Below the pieces are notes generated by a model. That model worked only from the letters and a program-made list of their open reading frames with translations, had not been told where the DNA came from and made no database searches. From Candidatus Heimdallarchaeota archaeon AB_125 (GTDB lineage Archaea > Asgardarchaeota > Heimdallarchaeia > Heimdallarchaeales > Heimdallarchaeaceae): a stretch of 17,163 bases of DNA. Each line of letters starts with the position of its first letter. The stretch's first letter is position 1. The position numbers were made by a program, and so were the translations under genes. Positions 6,595 through 14,150 of this stretch are shown piece by piece. The stretch spans positions 1 to 17,163 of the forward strand of contig MEHH01000026.1 in NCBI GenBank assembly GCA_001940755.1, given 5' to 3'.

Positions 6595-8160
6595 GTAAGC
6601 AATTTTTCCTCCAACAATCGTGTATAATATATCAACATCATGAAATTCTTCTAGTTCTATCGCATCCAAATTTTTATTCAGGATGACAATGTCTGCTAAC
6701 ATCCCTTCTATTAATTTACCTTTTATTTTCTCTTCTCCTGAAACTACTGCAGGATAGAATGTGTAGCATTTGATTGCTTCTTCAAGAGTCAATCTCTGTT
6801 CTTTGTTAGGATGGAAGATAGCTCCCTTTATTCCATAAAGTGGTCCTAAAGGCATTCCATCACTACCAAAAACTACTACCATATCATTATCAATTACCCA
6901 GCGGAATGGATTGTTAATCATAGTTTTGTCTCTCCCAAGTCTTTGTTCATACATTCCATTCACATCAACCATTCCCCATCTCCAAACAAAGTTTGGTTGC
7001 ATAGACATTACTAATCCATATTTTTTTGACCTAACAGCATCCTCTTCTAATAACAATTCAGCATGTTCAATTCTATGTAAGGCAAGTTTGCATTCTTCAG
7101 GATCTAAGTTCTTCTCAATCGCTGAAATGACTCTTGATATTGCTTTGTCACCTATTGCATGAGCTGCTAGCTGAAGATTAGCATTGTGAACTTTAGTAAC
7201 CATTTCATCTAATCTCTTTTCGTCATAAAGAGCGAATCCTTTTTCTCCTTCTTTATCAATATAATCTTCGAAAAGGTAAGCTGTTCTAGAGCTAATTGCT
7301 CCATCAGTCATTAATTTGACAGCACCAATTCTAAACCACTTATCTCCAAAAGTTCTATCAATACCCAATTTAACTACTTCATCTATCATATCTTCGTAAA
7401 CTATACCATAGATTCTAATCTTCAACAGATTATTCTTAGATAAGTATTTGTAAACTGGGAGAATCTCAAATGTTACATTGTCGTGTACAGAAGTAATTCC
7501 TAAACTGAGACATTCATCCATTCCATAATTTAAACCTTCAATAAACTCATCAAACGAAGGTCGAAGTTCTTTTCTTTTTGAAGGATCTATGTCTAAAGGA
7601 TCTAAATCTCTAAGTGTTCCCAAGACTTCTCCATTCTCATCAACATCAACACCTTTCAGATTTTTTGATAAGCCTAGACGTTTAAATCCAAAACTGTTTA
7701 CAGTTTCAAAGTGTCCAGAAACATGACGCAGACTCACAGGATTTTCAGGGCTAATTGGATCTAAATCAGCAGCTGTAATATATCTTTGTTCAGTCCAATT
7801 ACTTTGATCCCATGCTCTTCCGATAATCCATTCTCCAGGATTTTTCTTCTGAATTTCGTCTTCAATAAGTCTGAGAGCTTCCTTCAGACTCTTGGTTTTG
7901 CTCAAATCCAAGTAAACCTTGTTCATTCCATTCCAGGCTATATGTGTATGAGCATCATTGAAACCTGGTAACGCTGTGTTATTTTCTAAATCTAAAACCT
8001 CTGTTGATGGTCCTATAAACTGTGTAATTTCTTCATTTGTAGTTGTTTTTAAAATTGTGTCTGCAAGGATTGCTATAGCTTCCACCTTTTGGCTATCCTC
8101 ATCAAGTGTCCAAATGTTTGCATTCTTAATGACTAAATCAGCAAATAATTCTGTACCCAT
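6583..8160 (-). CDS. YtcJ-type metal-dependent amidohydrolase (COG1574)
   Basis: A 525-residue amidohydrolase-superfamily enzyme; related proteins hydrolyse amides or N-formyl groups, but the substrate here is not readable from sequence. An N-terminal beta-sandwich segment is followed by PGFNDAHTH with metal ligands H71 and H73. Further markers are the strand ending RIGAVKLMTDGA (K282, near the position of the bridging lysine), LAAHAIGDKA with H334, LHRIEHAELL with H366, and FGSDGMPLGPL with D434. The C-terminal strand repeats the sandwich (GKLIEGMLADIVILNKN). The set of H, H, K, H, H, D suggests an active binuclear or mononuclear metal enzyme. No signal peptide, so cytoplasmic. Divergent from the DUF362 gene with a 104-base gap and a leaderless-type promoter. 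Confidence 0.9.
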   Translation of the reverse strand: MGTELFADLVIKNANIWTLDEDSQKVEAIAILADTILKTTTNEEITQFIGPSTEVLDLENNTALPGFNDAHTHIAWNGMNKVYLDLSKTKSLKEALRLIEDEIQKKNPGEWIIGRAWDQSNWTEQRYITAADLDPISPENPVSLRHVSGHFETVNSFGFKRLGLSKNLKGVDVDENGEVLGTLRDLDPLDIDPSKRKELRPSFDEFIEGLNYGMDECLSLGITSVHDNVTFEILPVYKYLSKNNLLKIRIYGIVYEDMIDEVVKLGIDRTFGDKWFRIGAVKLMTDGAISSRTAYLFEDYIDKEGEKGFALYDEKRLDEMVTKVHNANLQLAAHAIGDKAISRVISAIEKNLDPEECKLALHRIEHAELLLEEDAVRSKKYGLVMSMQPNFVWRWGMVDVNGMYEQRLGRDKTMINNPFRWVIDNDMVVVFGSDGMPLGPLYGIKGAIFHPNKEQRLTLEEAIKCYTFYPAVVSGEEKIKGKLIEGMLADIVILNKNLDAIELEEFHDVDILYTIVGGKIAYKKE

Positions 8161-8182
8161 GAGTTAAGATTGGAATAGATTT

Positions 8183-8192
8183 CTTTAATTTT
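8183..8192 (-). promoter_or_regulatory. TATA box of the amidohydrolase gene (leaderless)
   Basis: Minus-strand AAAATTAAAG centred about 28 bases before the ATG at 8160, matching leaderless transcription. Confidence 0.4.
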
Positions 8193-8226
8193 GTTGTTGG
8201 AAGTTGAAATCAACATTCCCAAGAAA

Positions 8227-8236
8227 CTAATATATA
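8227..8236 (+). promoter_or_regulatory. TATA box of the DUF362 gene
   Basis: TAATATATAG centred about 33 bases before the ATG at 8265, giving a leader of only a few bases. No Shine-Dalgarno is present before this start. Confidence 0.45.
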
Positions 8237-8264
8237 GCTGATAATTTCTTTTCTTCAGAGAACA

Positions 8265-9158
8265 ATGGCACAAGTTGCACTAGTCTGTACAAAAGATAGA
8301 GAAGAAGGAACCTATCAAGTAATTGACTTGCTAGGGATTAATCCTGTTAAAGGTAAGAAAATTATGTTGAAACCTAACTTCAATACTTCCGATCCTGCAC
8401 CAGCTTCCTCTTCAGAAATAGTGCTTAAAGCATTAATCATAAAGATGTGGGATATGGGAGCAAAATCGATTGTTTTAGCAGAAAGAAGTGGTCCAGAAGA
8501 TTCACACGAATGTATGGAAAAGAAAGGAATCTTCAAAATGGCAAAAGAATTAGATTTTGAGGTTGTAAATTTAGCAGAACTTCCCGTGGAAGAGTTCACT
8601 AAAATTGTTCCTGAAAATAGTCATTGGAAGGATGGATTCTTATTTCCTAAAATTTATCAAAATGCTGAATGTATTGTTGAAACTTGTTGTTTGAAAACAC
8701 ATCAATTTGGAGGACATTTTACATTAAGTCTAAAGAACGCAACAGGTCTAGTTCCAAAGAAGAATCTTAATGGAAATATGTACATGCGAGAAATGCACAG
8801 CTCCCCCAATGTAAGGAAGATGATAGTAGAAATAAATACTGCATTCACACCTGATTTGATAGTTTTAGATGGTGTTACAGCTTTTGTTGATGGTGGACCT
8901 GCTCGTGGAACATTGAAAGAAGCTGATGTAATTCTAGCTTCTACTGATCGAGTTGCAATTGATGCTGTTGGAGTAGCCATGCTAAGAATTCTAGGAACAA
9001 TTCCAGAGATTACTGAAGGAAAAATCTTTGATCAAGAGCAAATTGCTAGAGCTGTAGAACTTAACTTAGGTGTTAAATCCGCTACAGAAATTGAGATTAT
9101 TACTAATACAAAAGAAGCAGATATGATTGCAGAGAAAATCTATAAAGAACTACTGTGA
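8265..9158 (+). CDS. DUF362 family protein (COG2006), function unknown
   Basis: A 297-residue protein with the conserved landmarks of DUF362: KPNFN (36-40), a strand ending AERSGPE (72-78), C-C-L-K-T-H (141-146), LSLKNATGLVP (154-164), LDGVTAF with DGGPARG (201-215) and ASTDRVAIDAVG (225-236). Many relatives carry a C-terminal ferredoxin domain with CxxCxxC motifs; this one has none, so it is the stand-alone form. Some relatives are annotated as iron-sulfur proteins, but the cluster-binding cysteines are not evident here beyond the C-C pair. Next downstream is an MFS transporter with its own promoter, so a shared role is not implied. Intact, with the start supported by a TATA box. Confidence 0.85.
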   Translation: MAQVALVCTKDREEGTYQVIDLLGINPVKGKKIMLKPNFNTSDPAPASSSEIVLKALIIKMWDMGAKSIVLAERSGPEDSHECMEKKGIFKMAKELDFEVVNLAELPVEEFTKIVPENSHWKDGFLFPKIYQNAECIVETCCLKTHQFGGHFTLSLKNATGLVPKKNLNGNMYMREMHSSPNVRKMIVEINTAFTPDLIVLDGVTAFVDGGPARGTLKEADVILASTDRVAIDAVGVAMLRILGTIPEITEGKIFDQEQIARAVELNLGVKSATEIEIITNTKEADMIAEKIYKELL

Positions 9159-9170
9159 AGATAAAGAATT

Positions 9171-9179
9171 TTTTTATAC
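9171..9179 (+). promoter_or_regulatory. TATA box of the MFS transporter gene
   Basis: TTTTTATAC lies just after the DUF362 stop and about 53 bases before the ATG at 9228. It predicts a leader near 25 bases without a Shine-Dalgarno. The T-run here could also end the DUF362 transcript. Confidence 0.4.
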
Positions 9180-9227
9180 TTGTTTTTCTTTCTCTATCTG
9201 TTAATCTAACTGAACTGAGTCGATACT

Positions 9228-10604
9228 ATGCCCCATATAGAAACTGAACTTCCACCACCATCTGATGTTCAAATGAATATTAAGGATGTTCTAAAAGCTC
9301 CTGAAACAAAGGAAATTTTAGCTTTTTTTACTTCACAGTTTCTAAGTTTTGCATTATATATGTCAATAAGACAATTGTTCCCACTTTATCTTCAAGAAAG
9401 AACCTCTTACCAGATGATGAATTATGCTTTCTTCATGTCTATGAGCGATTTCATCCCAACTAATTTGGACCAATTCACTTCAGGTATTGAATCAGCTGTT
9501 TTAATTAAATGGGGAATTATTGCTACAGCTTATACATTTGCAGGTTTAGGTGGGATAATACCCAGTGCTTGGTTAGTTGAAAAATTTGGTAGAAAACCTT
9601 CTATTATAACTTCCTACATTTTTATGATCTTTTCTTTAGGTTTGCTTATTATAACTGATAATACTGCTCTGCTAGCTCTGCTTTTCATAATTTTGAGACT
9701 GACGAATAATGTTTTTGGGCTCTGTAGTAGGTCTCTAATTTCTGATGTAAAGTCAAAGTACAAAGGATTGTATAATTCAGTTATATCCAGCTTTGGAAGA
9801 TTAGGAACACTAGTGGGTGCAATAAGTTTAGGTTATGTACTTGATTTCCTACCAGGATATGTAATGCTTCTGTGTGGTTTCATTGTAGCGATTTTTGCAC
9901 TAGGAGTATTTCAGCTTCTTTTTGTAAAAGGAAAAGCAGAGACTATACATTTTCTTAGAAGAGTGGATATTCAAAAAGGTAAGAAAACAAAATTAGATTT
10001 CAATGTTTTCAAATCTAGAACATTGGTCTTCTTTACATTGAGTTTCATAATTTTTGGATTTATATCAGGAATTACTGATCCTGTTATATCTCTTTATGGA
10101 AAGAATATCCTTTTTCTTTCGGAAAGAATGATAGGTACTATAATAGGTCTCTCCCAACTAAGCTTTGTTCTGATATCTCCAATCATAGGATGGATTATCT
10201 CAAACAAACCAAAAACAAACAGAACATTGCTTGTTACTGCATCTGTCATTATAATGTTGAATTATTTGTTAATTTACTTAGTTCCTAATAGTGCTTTTGT
10301 TTATGCCGCAATATTATTCATCAAAAATATAGGTCATGCGTTATTTTTTCCTGTTGTTTTTACAATTTTAACCTACGAATTACCTAAAGCTCATTTCTCA
10401 ATCATTTATTCTGTAATAACTACGGGATTCTTTTTGGGAGTTACAGGAACTACTTACTTGTCAACTTTCTTGTACAATATATCCCCAGTATATCCTTGGT
10501 TATTTGCATGGATTACAGGAGTAGTTTTAATATCTACAGTAATTTTCTATGTTATTTTCCGTAAAAGTGATTGGAAAAATATTGACAACTTAACAGAGAA
10601 CTAG
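9228..10604 (+). CDS. Major facilitator superfamily transporter
   Basis: A 458-residue integral membrane protein with about 12 hydrophobic segments in two halves, separated by a charged cytoplasmic loop (about 234-262, rich in K and R). The loop between the second and third helices carries MFS motif A: G109 ... W-L-V-E-K-F-G-R-K-P (115-124). This marks it as a secondary transporter, probably proton-coupled; drug, metabolite or sugar substrates cannot be told apart. One odd point is the roughly 40-residue polar outward loop (about 55-92, with many M, S, F and D) between the first two helices, longer than usual. The N-terminal 25 residues are hydrophilic and proline-rich, without a signal peptide. 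It precedes the ABC exporter genes but has its own promoter. Confidence 0.88.
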   Translation: MPHIETELPPPSDVQMNIKDVLKAPETKEILAFFTSQFLSFALYMSIRQLFPLYLQERTSYQMMNYAFFMSMSDFIPTNLDQFTSGIESAVLIKWGIIATAYTFAGLGGIIPSAWLVEKFGRKPSIITSYIFMIFSLGLLIITDNTALLALLFIILRLTNNVFGLCSRSLISDVKSKYKGLYNSVISSFGRLGTLVGAISLGYVLDFLPGYVMLLCGFIVAIFALGVFQLLFVKGKAETIHFLRRVDIQKGKKTKLDFNVFKSRTLVFFTLSFIIFGFISGITDPVISLYGKNILFLSERMIGTIIGLSQLSFVLISPIIGWIISNKPKTNRTLLVTASVIIMLNYLLIYLVPNSAFVYAAILFIKNIGHALFFPVVFTILTYELPKAHFSIIYSVITTGFFLGVTGTTYLSTFLYNISPVYPWLFAWITGVVLISTVIFYVIFRKSDWKNIDNLTEN

Positions 10605-10626
10605 TTTCATCTTCATTTTGTTGAGC

Positions 10627-10634
10627 TTATATAT
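10627..10634 (+). promoter_or_regulatory. TATA box of the ABC exporter operon
   Basis: TTATATAT centred about 25 bases before the GTG start at 10655. This spacing predicts a leaderless transcript that begins at the GTG itself. Confidence 0.5.
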
Positions 10635-10654
10635 TTCAATTTATTTAAAATAGT

Positions 10655-11734
10655 GTGTCAATAGAGATAGAAAGTATATGTAAACGTTTTACAAAGAAGG
10701 GAAAAGAAATTGATGCTTTAGATGACATATCAGTAAGAATCAAAGAAGGTTCATTTGTTGGGCTTTTAGGTCCAAATGGGGCGGGAAAGACAACACTCAC
10801 AAAAATTCTTACTACACTTCTAATTCCTACATCTGGAGAAGCTTACATTGATGATATTTCAATTAGAGAAGATAAGAAAGTCCGACAAATTGTAGGAGCT
10901 GTTTTCGGTGAAACAGGTGGAAGAAGTTTATATTACAGACTTTCAGTTCAAGACAATTTAATGTTCTATGGAACTTTGAGTGGTTTAAGTAAATCAGTAG
11001 CAAAGAAGAGAATTCAATCTCTACTAAATTATTTTGATCTTGAAGAGAAAAAAGATGCTCTTGTAATGAAGTTATCAACAGGTATGAAAGCTAAAGTGCT
11101 TCTAATCAGATCCTTGGTTCCATTTCCGAAGGTTCTATTGCTTGATGAACCTACTTTAGGTTTTGATGCTGAAAGTTCAGAGAAAGCTAAAGATCTACTT
11201 AATGAATTTAATAGAGAGTTTGGAACAACTATACTTCTCACAAGTCACAATTTTCCAGAAATAGATGAACTAACATCTAGATTAATTCTAATTGATTCTG
11301 GTAAAATTGTCCAGGATTGTGCACCAACAATTTTCAAGAAAAAAGCTGTTCAAGAGTATGTACACTTGATCTTTTCTTTACCTCCACTTCCAACAGATAG
11401 GTTTAGAATGTCACAATTACCAACAGAAATTTTCAAACAACTAGTTAGAGATTCTGCAGGAGCAGAGATAACGTCGCTTCAAGAAAAAGATGGATTAAAT
11501 TTCATTTATGAAGCATCAATTCGCCCAGTTGATTATACTCTTAACGAAACCATTTCCAGAATTACTGTATTAATTTTACGTGCTAGTGGAGAAATATATA
11601 AAATAGCTCCATACTTGCCCAGTTTGAAAGAATCTTTTCTAGCTTTCTTAGCAATGAACAAAAGTGAAGCTGCTCGAGATCAAGATCTAACTGAAAAAAT
11701 GTTTACTTTTCCATTACAAGAGGAGGATGTATAG
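10655..11734 (+). CDS. ABC-2 type exporter ATP-binding protein (DrrA/NatA-like)
   Basis: The 359-residue ATPase subunit that drives the two permeases downstream. Walker A is GPNGAGKTT (39-47). The signature motif is LSTGMKAK (140-147), Walker B LLLDEPTLGFD (161-171), and the switch histidine is in LLTSHNFPE (194-202). The Q-loop region reads VFGETGGRSLYYRLS (83-97) and has glutamate where most ABC proteins have glutamine; similar Q-less forms occur in DrrA-like relatives. Residues about 235-359 form a C-terminal extension of about 125 residues. The start is GTG, supported by a TATA box 25 bases upstream. The end overlaps a strong ribosome-binding site for the next gene. Likely export of a hydrophobic compound or lipid, but the substrate is not shown. 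Confidence 0.9.
   Translation: MSIEIESICKRFTKKGKEIDALDDISVRIKEGSFVGLLGPNGAGKTTLTKILTTLLIPTSGEAYIDDISIREDKKVRQIVGAVFGETGGRSLYYRLSVQDNLMFYGTLSGLSKSVAKKRIQSLLNYFDLEEKKDALVMKLSTGMKAKVLLIRSLVPFPKVLLLDEPTLGFDAESSEKAKDLLNEFNREFGTTILLTSHNFPEIDELTSRLILIDSGKIVQDCAPTIFKKKAVQEYVHLIFSLPPLPTDRFRMSQLPTEIFKQLVRDSAGAEITSLQEKDGLNFIYEASIRPVDYTLNETISRITVLILRASGEIYKIAPYLPSLKESFLAFLAMNKSEAARDQDLTEKMFTFPLQEEDV
11720..11728 (+). promoter_or_regulatory. Strong Shine-Dalgarno at the end of the ABC ATPase gene
   Basis: GAGGAGGAT lies in the last codons of the ATPase. It is the best Shine-Dalgarno match in the window, yet the first in-frame ATG of the next gene is almost 90 bases away. It points to a start nearer 11731-11737, where the permease frame has ATA and ATT codons. 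Confidence 0.55.
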
Positions 11735-11814
11735 AAATTACACATCAACTTGTAAGTGTACTTAATTCTTTTAGCTATGCTTCTAAGAAAAGTAACCCTA
11801 TTTCAAGAATCAGC

Positions 11815-12600
11815 ATGATTTTCAAATCTAAAATCAAAATGGCATTGAGTTACAAAAGCAGCTATTTAATGACACTATTCCTAAATTTGATCACAATTGT
11901 CATGTATTTCTATTTTGGAAAATTGAATCCAGATATTACTGTGTTTGGAATCCCTTCAACTTATCTCGAATTCTGTTTTCTTGGATTAAGTTTACAGATG
12001 ATTATGGGTACATCGCTTGCAACTGTCAATGGTGGCATATACTCTGAAATTCTTTCAGGTACCTGGTCTTATCTATTATATCAATTTAATTTCGTTGAAT
12101 ATTCTATAGGGAGTACTTTAGCAGGTGTATTTCTTTCTTCACTTTCTGTTTTTGCTGCATTATTTTTAGCTTATTTTCTCATGGGGAGTTTCTATGTCAT
12201 TTCAATTCAGAAAGTAATGCTAGTAATTATTCTGTTTTTATTGTTAATAGTTGCCCATATGTCCATTTCAATGATTTTTGCCTCATTTACGATCTATTAT
12301 CAAAAAGACAGTGGATTAATCAGTTTAATATATCAACTAATGAAAACTTTCACTGGAATTGTATTTCCAATTTCATTGCTTAAGGGTTTTCCATTGGTTC
12401 TTTCAAGAGCTCTTCCTCTGACGTATGGGTTGGAAACATTACACTCAATAGTTTTAACGGATCATTATAATTGGCAACTCATAGCAACAAATTGTTCAAT
12501 ACTAGTTATTGCTTCTCTGATTATTGGAACAATTGCTATGTTTTTAGCTTCTAAAAGTATCAAACATTCAAAAAAACACAATAAGGTTGATTGGTATTAA
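11815..12600 (+). CDS. ABC-2 type permease, first subunit (start uncertain)
   Basis: A membrane protein of 261 residues from the first ATG, with six hydrophobic segments: about residues 18-35, 50-70, 95-125, 133-160, 170-195 and 222-247. It resembles the DrrB-like/ABC-2 permeases that pair as heterodimers with one ATPase. Its opening (KIKMALSYKSSYLMTLFLN) aligns with the partner permease (NIKIIWQYKFTLLLGFVN), which has about 25-30 more residues before this point. The frame is open upstream back to 11695 and reads plausibly (for example SFSYASKKSNPISRIS). It has no ATG, GTG or TTG there, only ATA at 11731 and ATT at 11737 just behind a strong Shine-Dalgarno. So the true start may be a rare codon, or the region may hold a frameshift or base error. 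Confidence 0.85.
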   Translation: MIFKSKIKMALSYKSSYLMTLFLNLITIVMYFYFGKLNPDITVFGIPSTYLEFCFLGLSLQMIMGTSLATVNGGIYSEILSGTWSYLLYQFNFVEYSIGSTLAGVFLSSLSVFAALFLAYFLMGSFYVISIQKVMLVIILFLLLIVAHMSISMIFASFTIYYQKDSGLISLIYQLMKTFTGIVFPISLLKGFPLVLSRALPLTYGLETLHSIVLTDHYNWQLIATNCSILVIASLIIGTIAMFLASKSIKHSKKHNKVDWY

Positions 12601-13484
12601 TGGCTATAAAGGAAATTAACAAAGTAATGGAAAAATTCGAGTACTCTGAATTATCCACCAAATTTTTGTTAGGATTCAAGGCAACTTTTTACAGAAACAT
12701 AAAGATAATTTGGCAATATAAATTCACCCTGTTACTTGGATTTGTAAATACTTTTGCAGTTGCTAGTTTATTTTTCTATATAGGGAATCTTGTTCCAAAT
12801 CAGACAATAAGCCAAGATGGATATATTGTTAGCAGTATAACTTATATTTTTGCAGGAAGCATGTTGGTTGATATATCAACAAGAATCCTAACTCAATCAA
12901 TGAATAGTTTTACAAGTGAAATGAAGCAAGGTACTTTCGAAACATTAGCAACTCAACCTTTTGGATTGAAGAAGTATTTTGTATCCGAAATTACATTTGA
13001 AGTAATATACAGAATGATTTTCTCATTAATATATTACATTCCAGTTCTTCTGATTTTTCCAGTATTCAGGGGACTTACTCTTAATTTCTTATCTATACTA
13101 TCCTTTATGGTGGTTATAATTTGCATTATTCTCTTTTTCTTTTCCCTATCTCTATTAGCAGCAAATGTAACCATCCTTGTAAAGAGGGGTAGAGAGATTT
13201 CTATGGTCATAATAGGTATTATGCATTTACTAAGTGGAAGTCTCTTTCCTCTCTCACTCTTTCCTGAATGGTTAAGGATAATTGCTTACTTCTCTCCAAT
13301 GACTCTAGCTGTTCAATCTTTTAGACTGTGCTTATTTGGTCAAGGAACTCTTGCAGATGGAATGGTTTGGGGCTCAGTTGTCATGCTGATAATTATGTCA
13401 ATTATTTTTCTGCTTCTGTTTAATTTGACTTACAAAAAAATCTACTCAAAAATAAGAAGTAAGGGGACTTTACATGAATACTGA
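12600..13484 (+). CDS. ABC-2 type permease, second subunit
   Basis: A 294-residue integral membrane protein, the second half of the exporter pore. Hydrophobic segments lie near residues 40-66, 75-100, 140-160, 165-195, 205-235 and 255-282. Between the second and third is a cytoplasmic stretch rich in conserved-looking polar residues (QSMNSFTSEMKQGTFETLATQP), like the coupling region of other ABC-2 permeases, where E-x-x-x-G-T-x-E-x-L is typical. The ATG at 12600 overlaps the previous stop (TAATG), so translation is probably coupled. The frame can also begin with TTG at 12591, but the overlap start is more natural. It ends 22 bases before the stop of a convergent gene. Confidence 0.87.
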   Translation: MAIKEINKVMEKFEYSELSTKFLLGFKATFYRNIKIIWQYKFTLLLGFVNTFAVASLFFYIGNLVPNQTISQDGYIVSSITYIFAGSMLVDISTRILTQSMNSFTSEMKQGTFETLATQPFGLKKYFVSEITFEVIYRMIFSLIYYIPVLLIFPVFRGLTLNFLSILSFMVVIICIILFFFSLSLLAANVTILVKRGREISMVIIGIMHLLSGSLFPLSLFPEWLRIIAYFSPMTLAVQSFRLCLFGQGTLADGMVWGSVVMLIIMSIIFLLLFNLTYKKIYSKIRSKGTLHEY

Positions 13485-13506
13485 GAGAATAGAATTAGGT
13501 ATCGCT

Positions 13507-14148
13507 TTACAGCAATTGAAGGAACTCATCAACTGCGACTTTGATATTTTCTGCTTGAGTAATTGCTCTTCCAATAACAATAACATCTGCTCCATTATTG
13601 ATTGCTCGAGTACTTGTTTTGAGATTTAAACCTCCGGCTACAGCTGTTAAACAACTTTGGCAATATTCCTTAATTGAATGAATTTGATTCCAAGGATGAT
13701 CAGCTTCTCCTTCTTGATCTATTCCTCTATGAAAGAGAACAATTGCAGGATTCTTCTTCAATCTCTTAAGAACTGAAGATGGATTTCTAATATTCATACA
13801 ATCTAAGATTATTTCAACATTCTCTTTTTCAGCTTCAGCAATTGATGATACAATTGTTTCAATAGGAGCTAAAGCACTGATAACTACAGCATTTGCTGAT
13901 GCTCTGGCAGCGATTTGAACCTCTAACCATCCTACATCCAAAGTTTTCATATCTGCAATTATATATGATTTAGAGTGATATTTTCGGATGAAATTCACAA
14001 TATCTATTCCGAATTTTTTGATCAAAGGTGTTCCTGCTTCCAGAAGAATTTTTTCTGAATCTGGAATCTCAATTAGAATCTTCTCTAGCTCAGTCTTATC
14101 AACCAAATCCAAAGCAATTTGTAAATAAGGAGGATTGTTGATACTCAT
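13507..14148 (-). CDS. 3-hexulose-6-phosphate synthase-like enzyme (OMP decarboxylase suprafamily)
   Basis: A 213-residue TIM barrel, the normal length for HPS. HPS joins formaldehyde and ribulose 5-phosphate; in archaea the reverse reaction supplies ribulose 5-phosphate. The family landmarks are visible in order: PYLQIALDL (7-15), EAGTPLI (37-43), the metal and proton-relay motif A-D66-M-K68-T-L-D71 (D-x-K-x-x-D), H140-R-G-I-D144-Q, VAGG (170-173) and the phosphate-binding GRAIT (193-197). The EAGTPLI and HxGxDQ patterns favour HPS over OMP decarboxylase or keto-gulonate-phosphate decarboxylase. No phosphohexuloisomerase or Fae gene is near. It starts two bases after the beta-CASP gene ends, so they form an operon. 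Exact substrate is moderately certain. Confidence 0.8.
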   Translation of the reverse strand: MSINNPPYLQIALDLVDKTELEKILIEIPDSEKILLEAGTPLIKKFGIDIVNFIRKYHSKSYIIADMKTLDVGWLEVQIAARASANAVVISALAPIETIVSSIAEAEKENVEIILDCMNIRNPSSVLKRLKKNPAIVLFHRGIDQEGEADHPWNQIHSIKEYCQSCLTAVAGGLNLKTSTRAINNGADVIVIGRAITQAENIKVAVDEFLQLL

Positions 14149-14150
14149 TC

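Noticed and set aside
6911..8167. Several plus-strand open frames opposite the amidohydrolase (6911-7162, 7786-7971, 7958-8167).
   Set aside because: They mirror a well-supported gene, have no recognisable domains and lack promoters.
10901..10945. Glutamate in place of the Q-loop glutamine in the ABC ATPase.
   Set aside because: From memory, DrrA-like relatives often have G-E-R-S-L-Y-W-R-L at this site, so it is probably a subfamily trait and not a defect.
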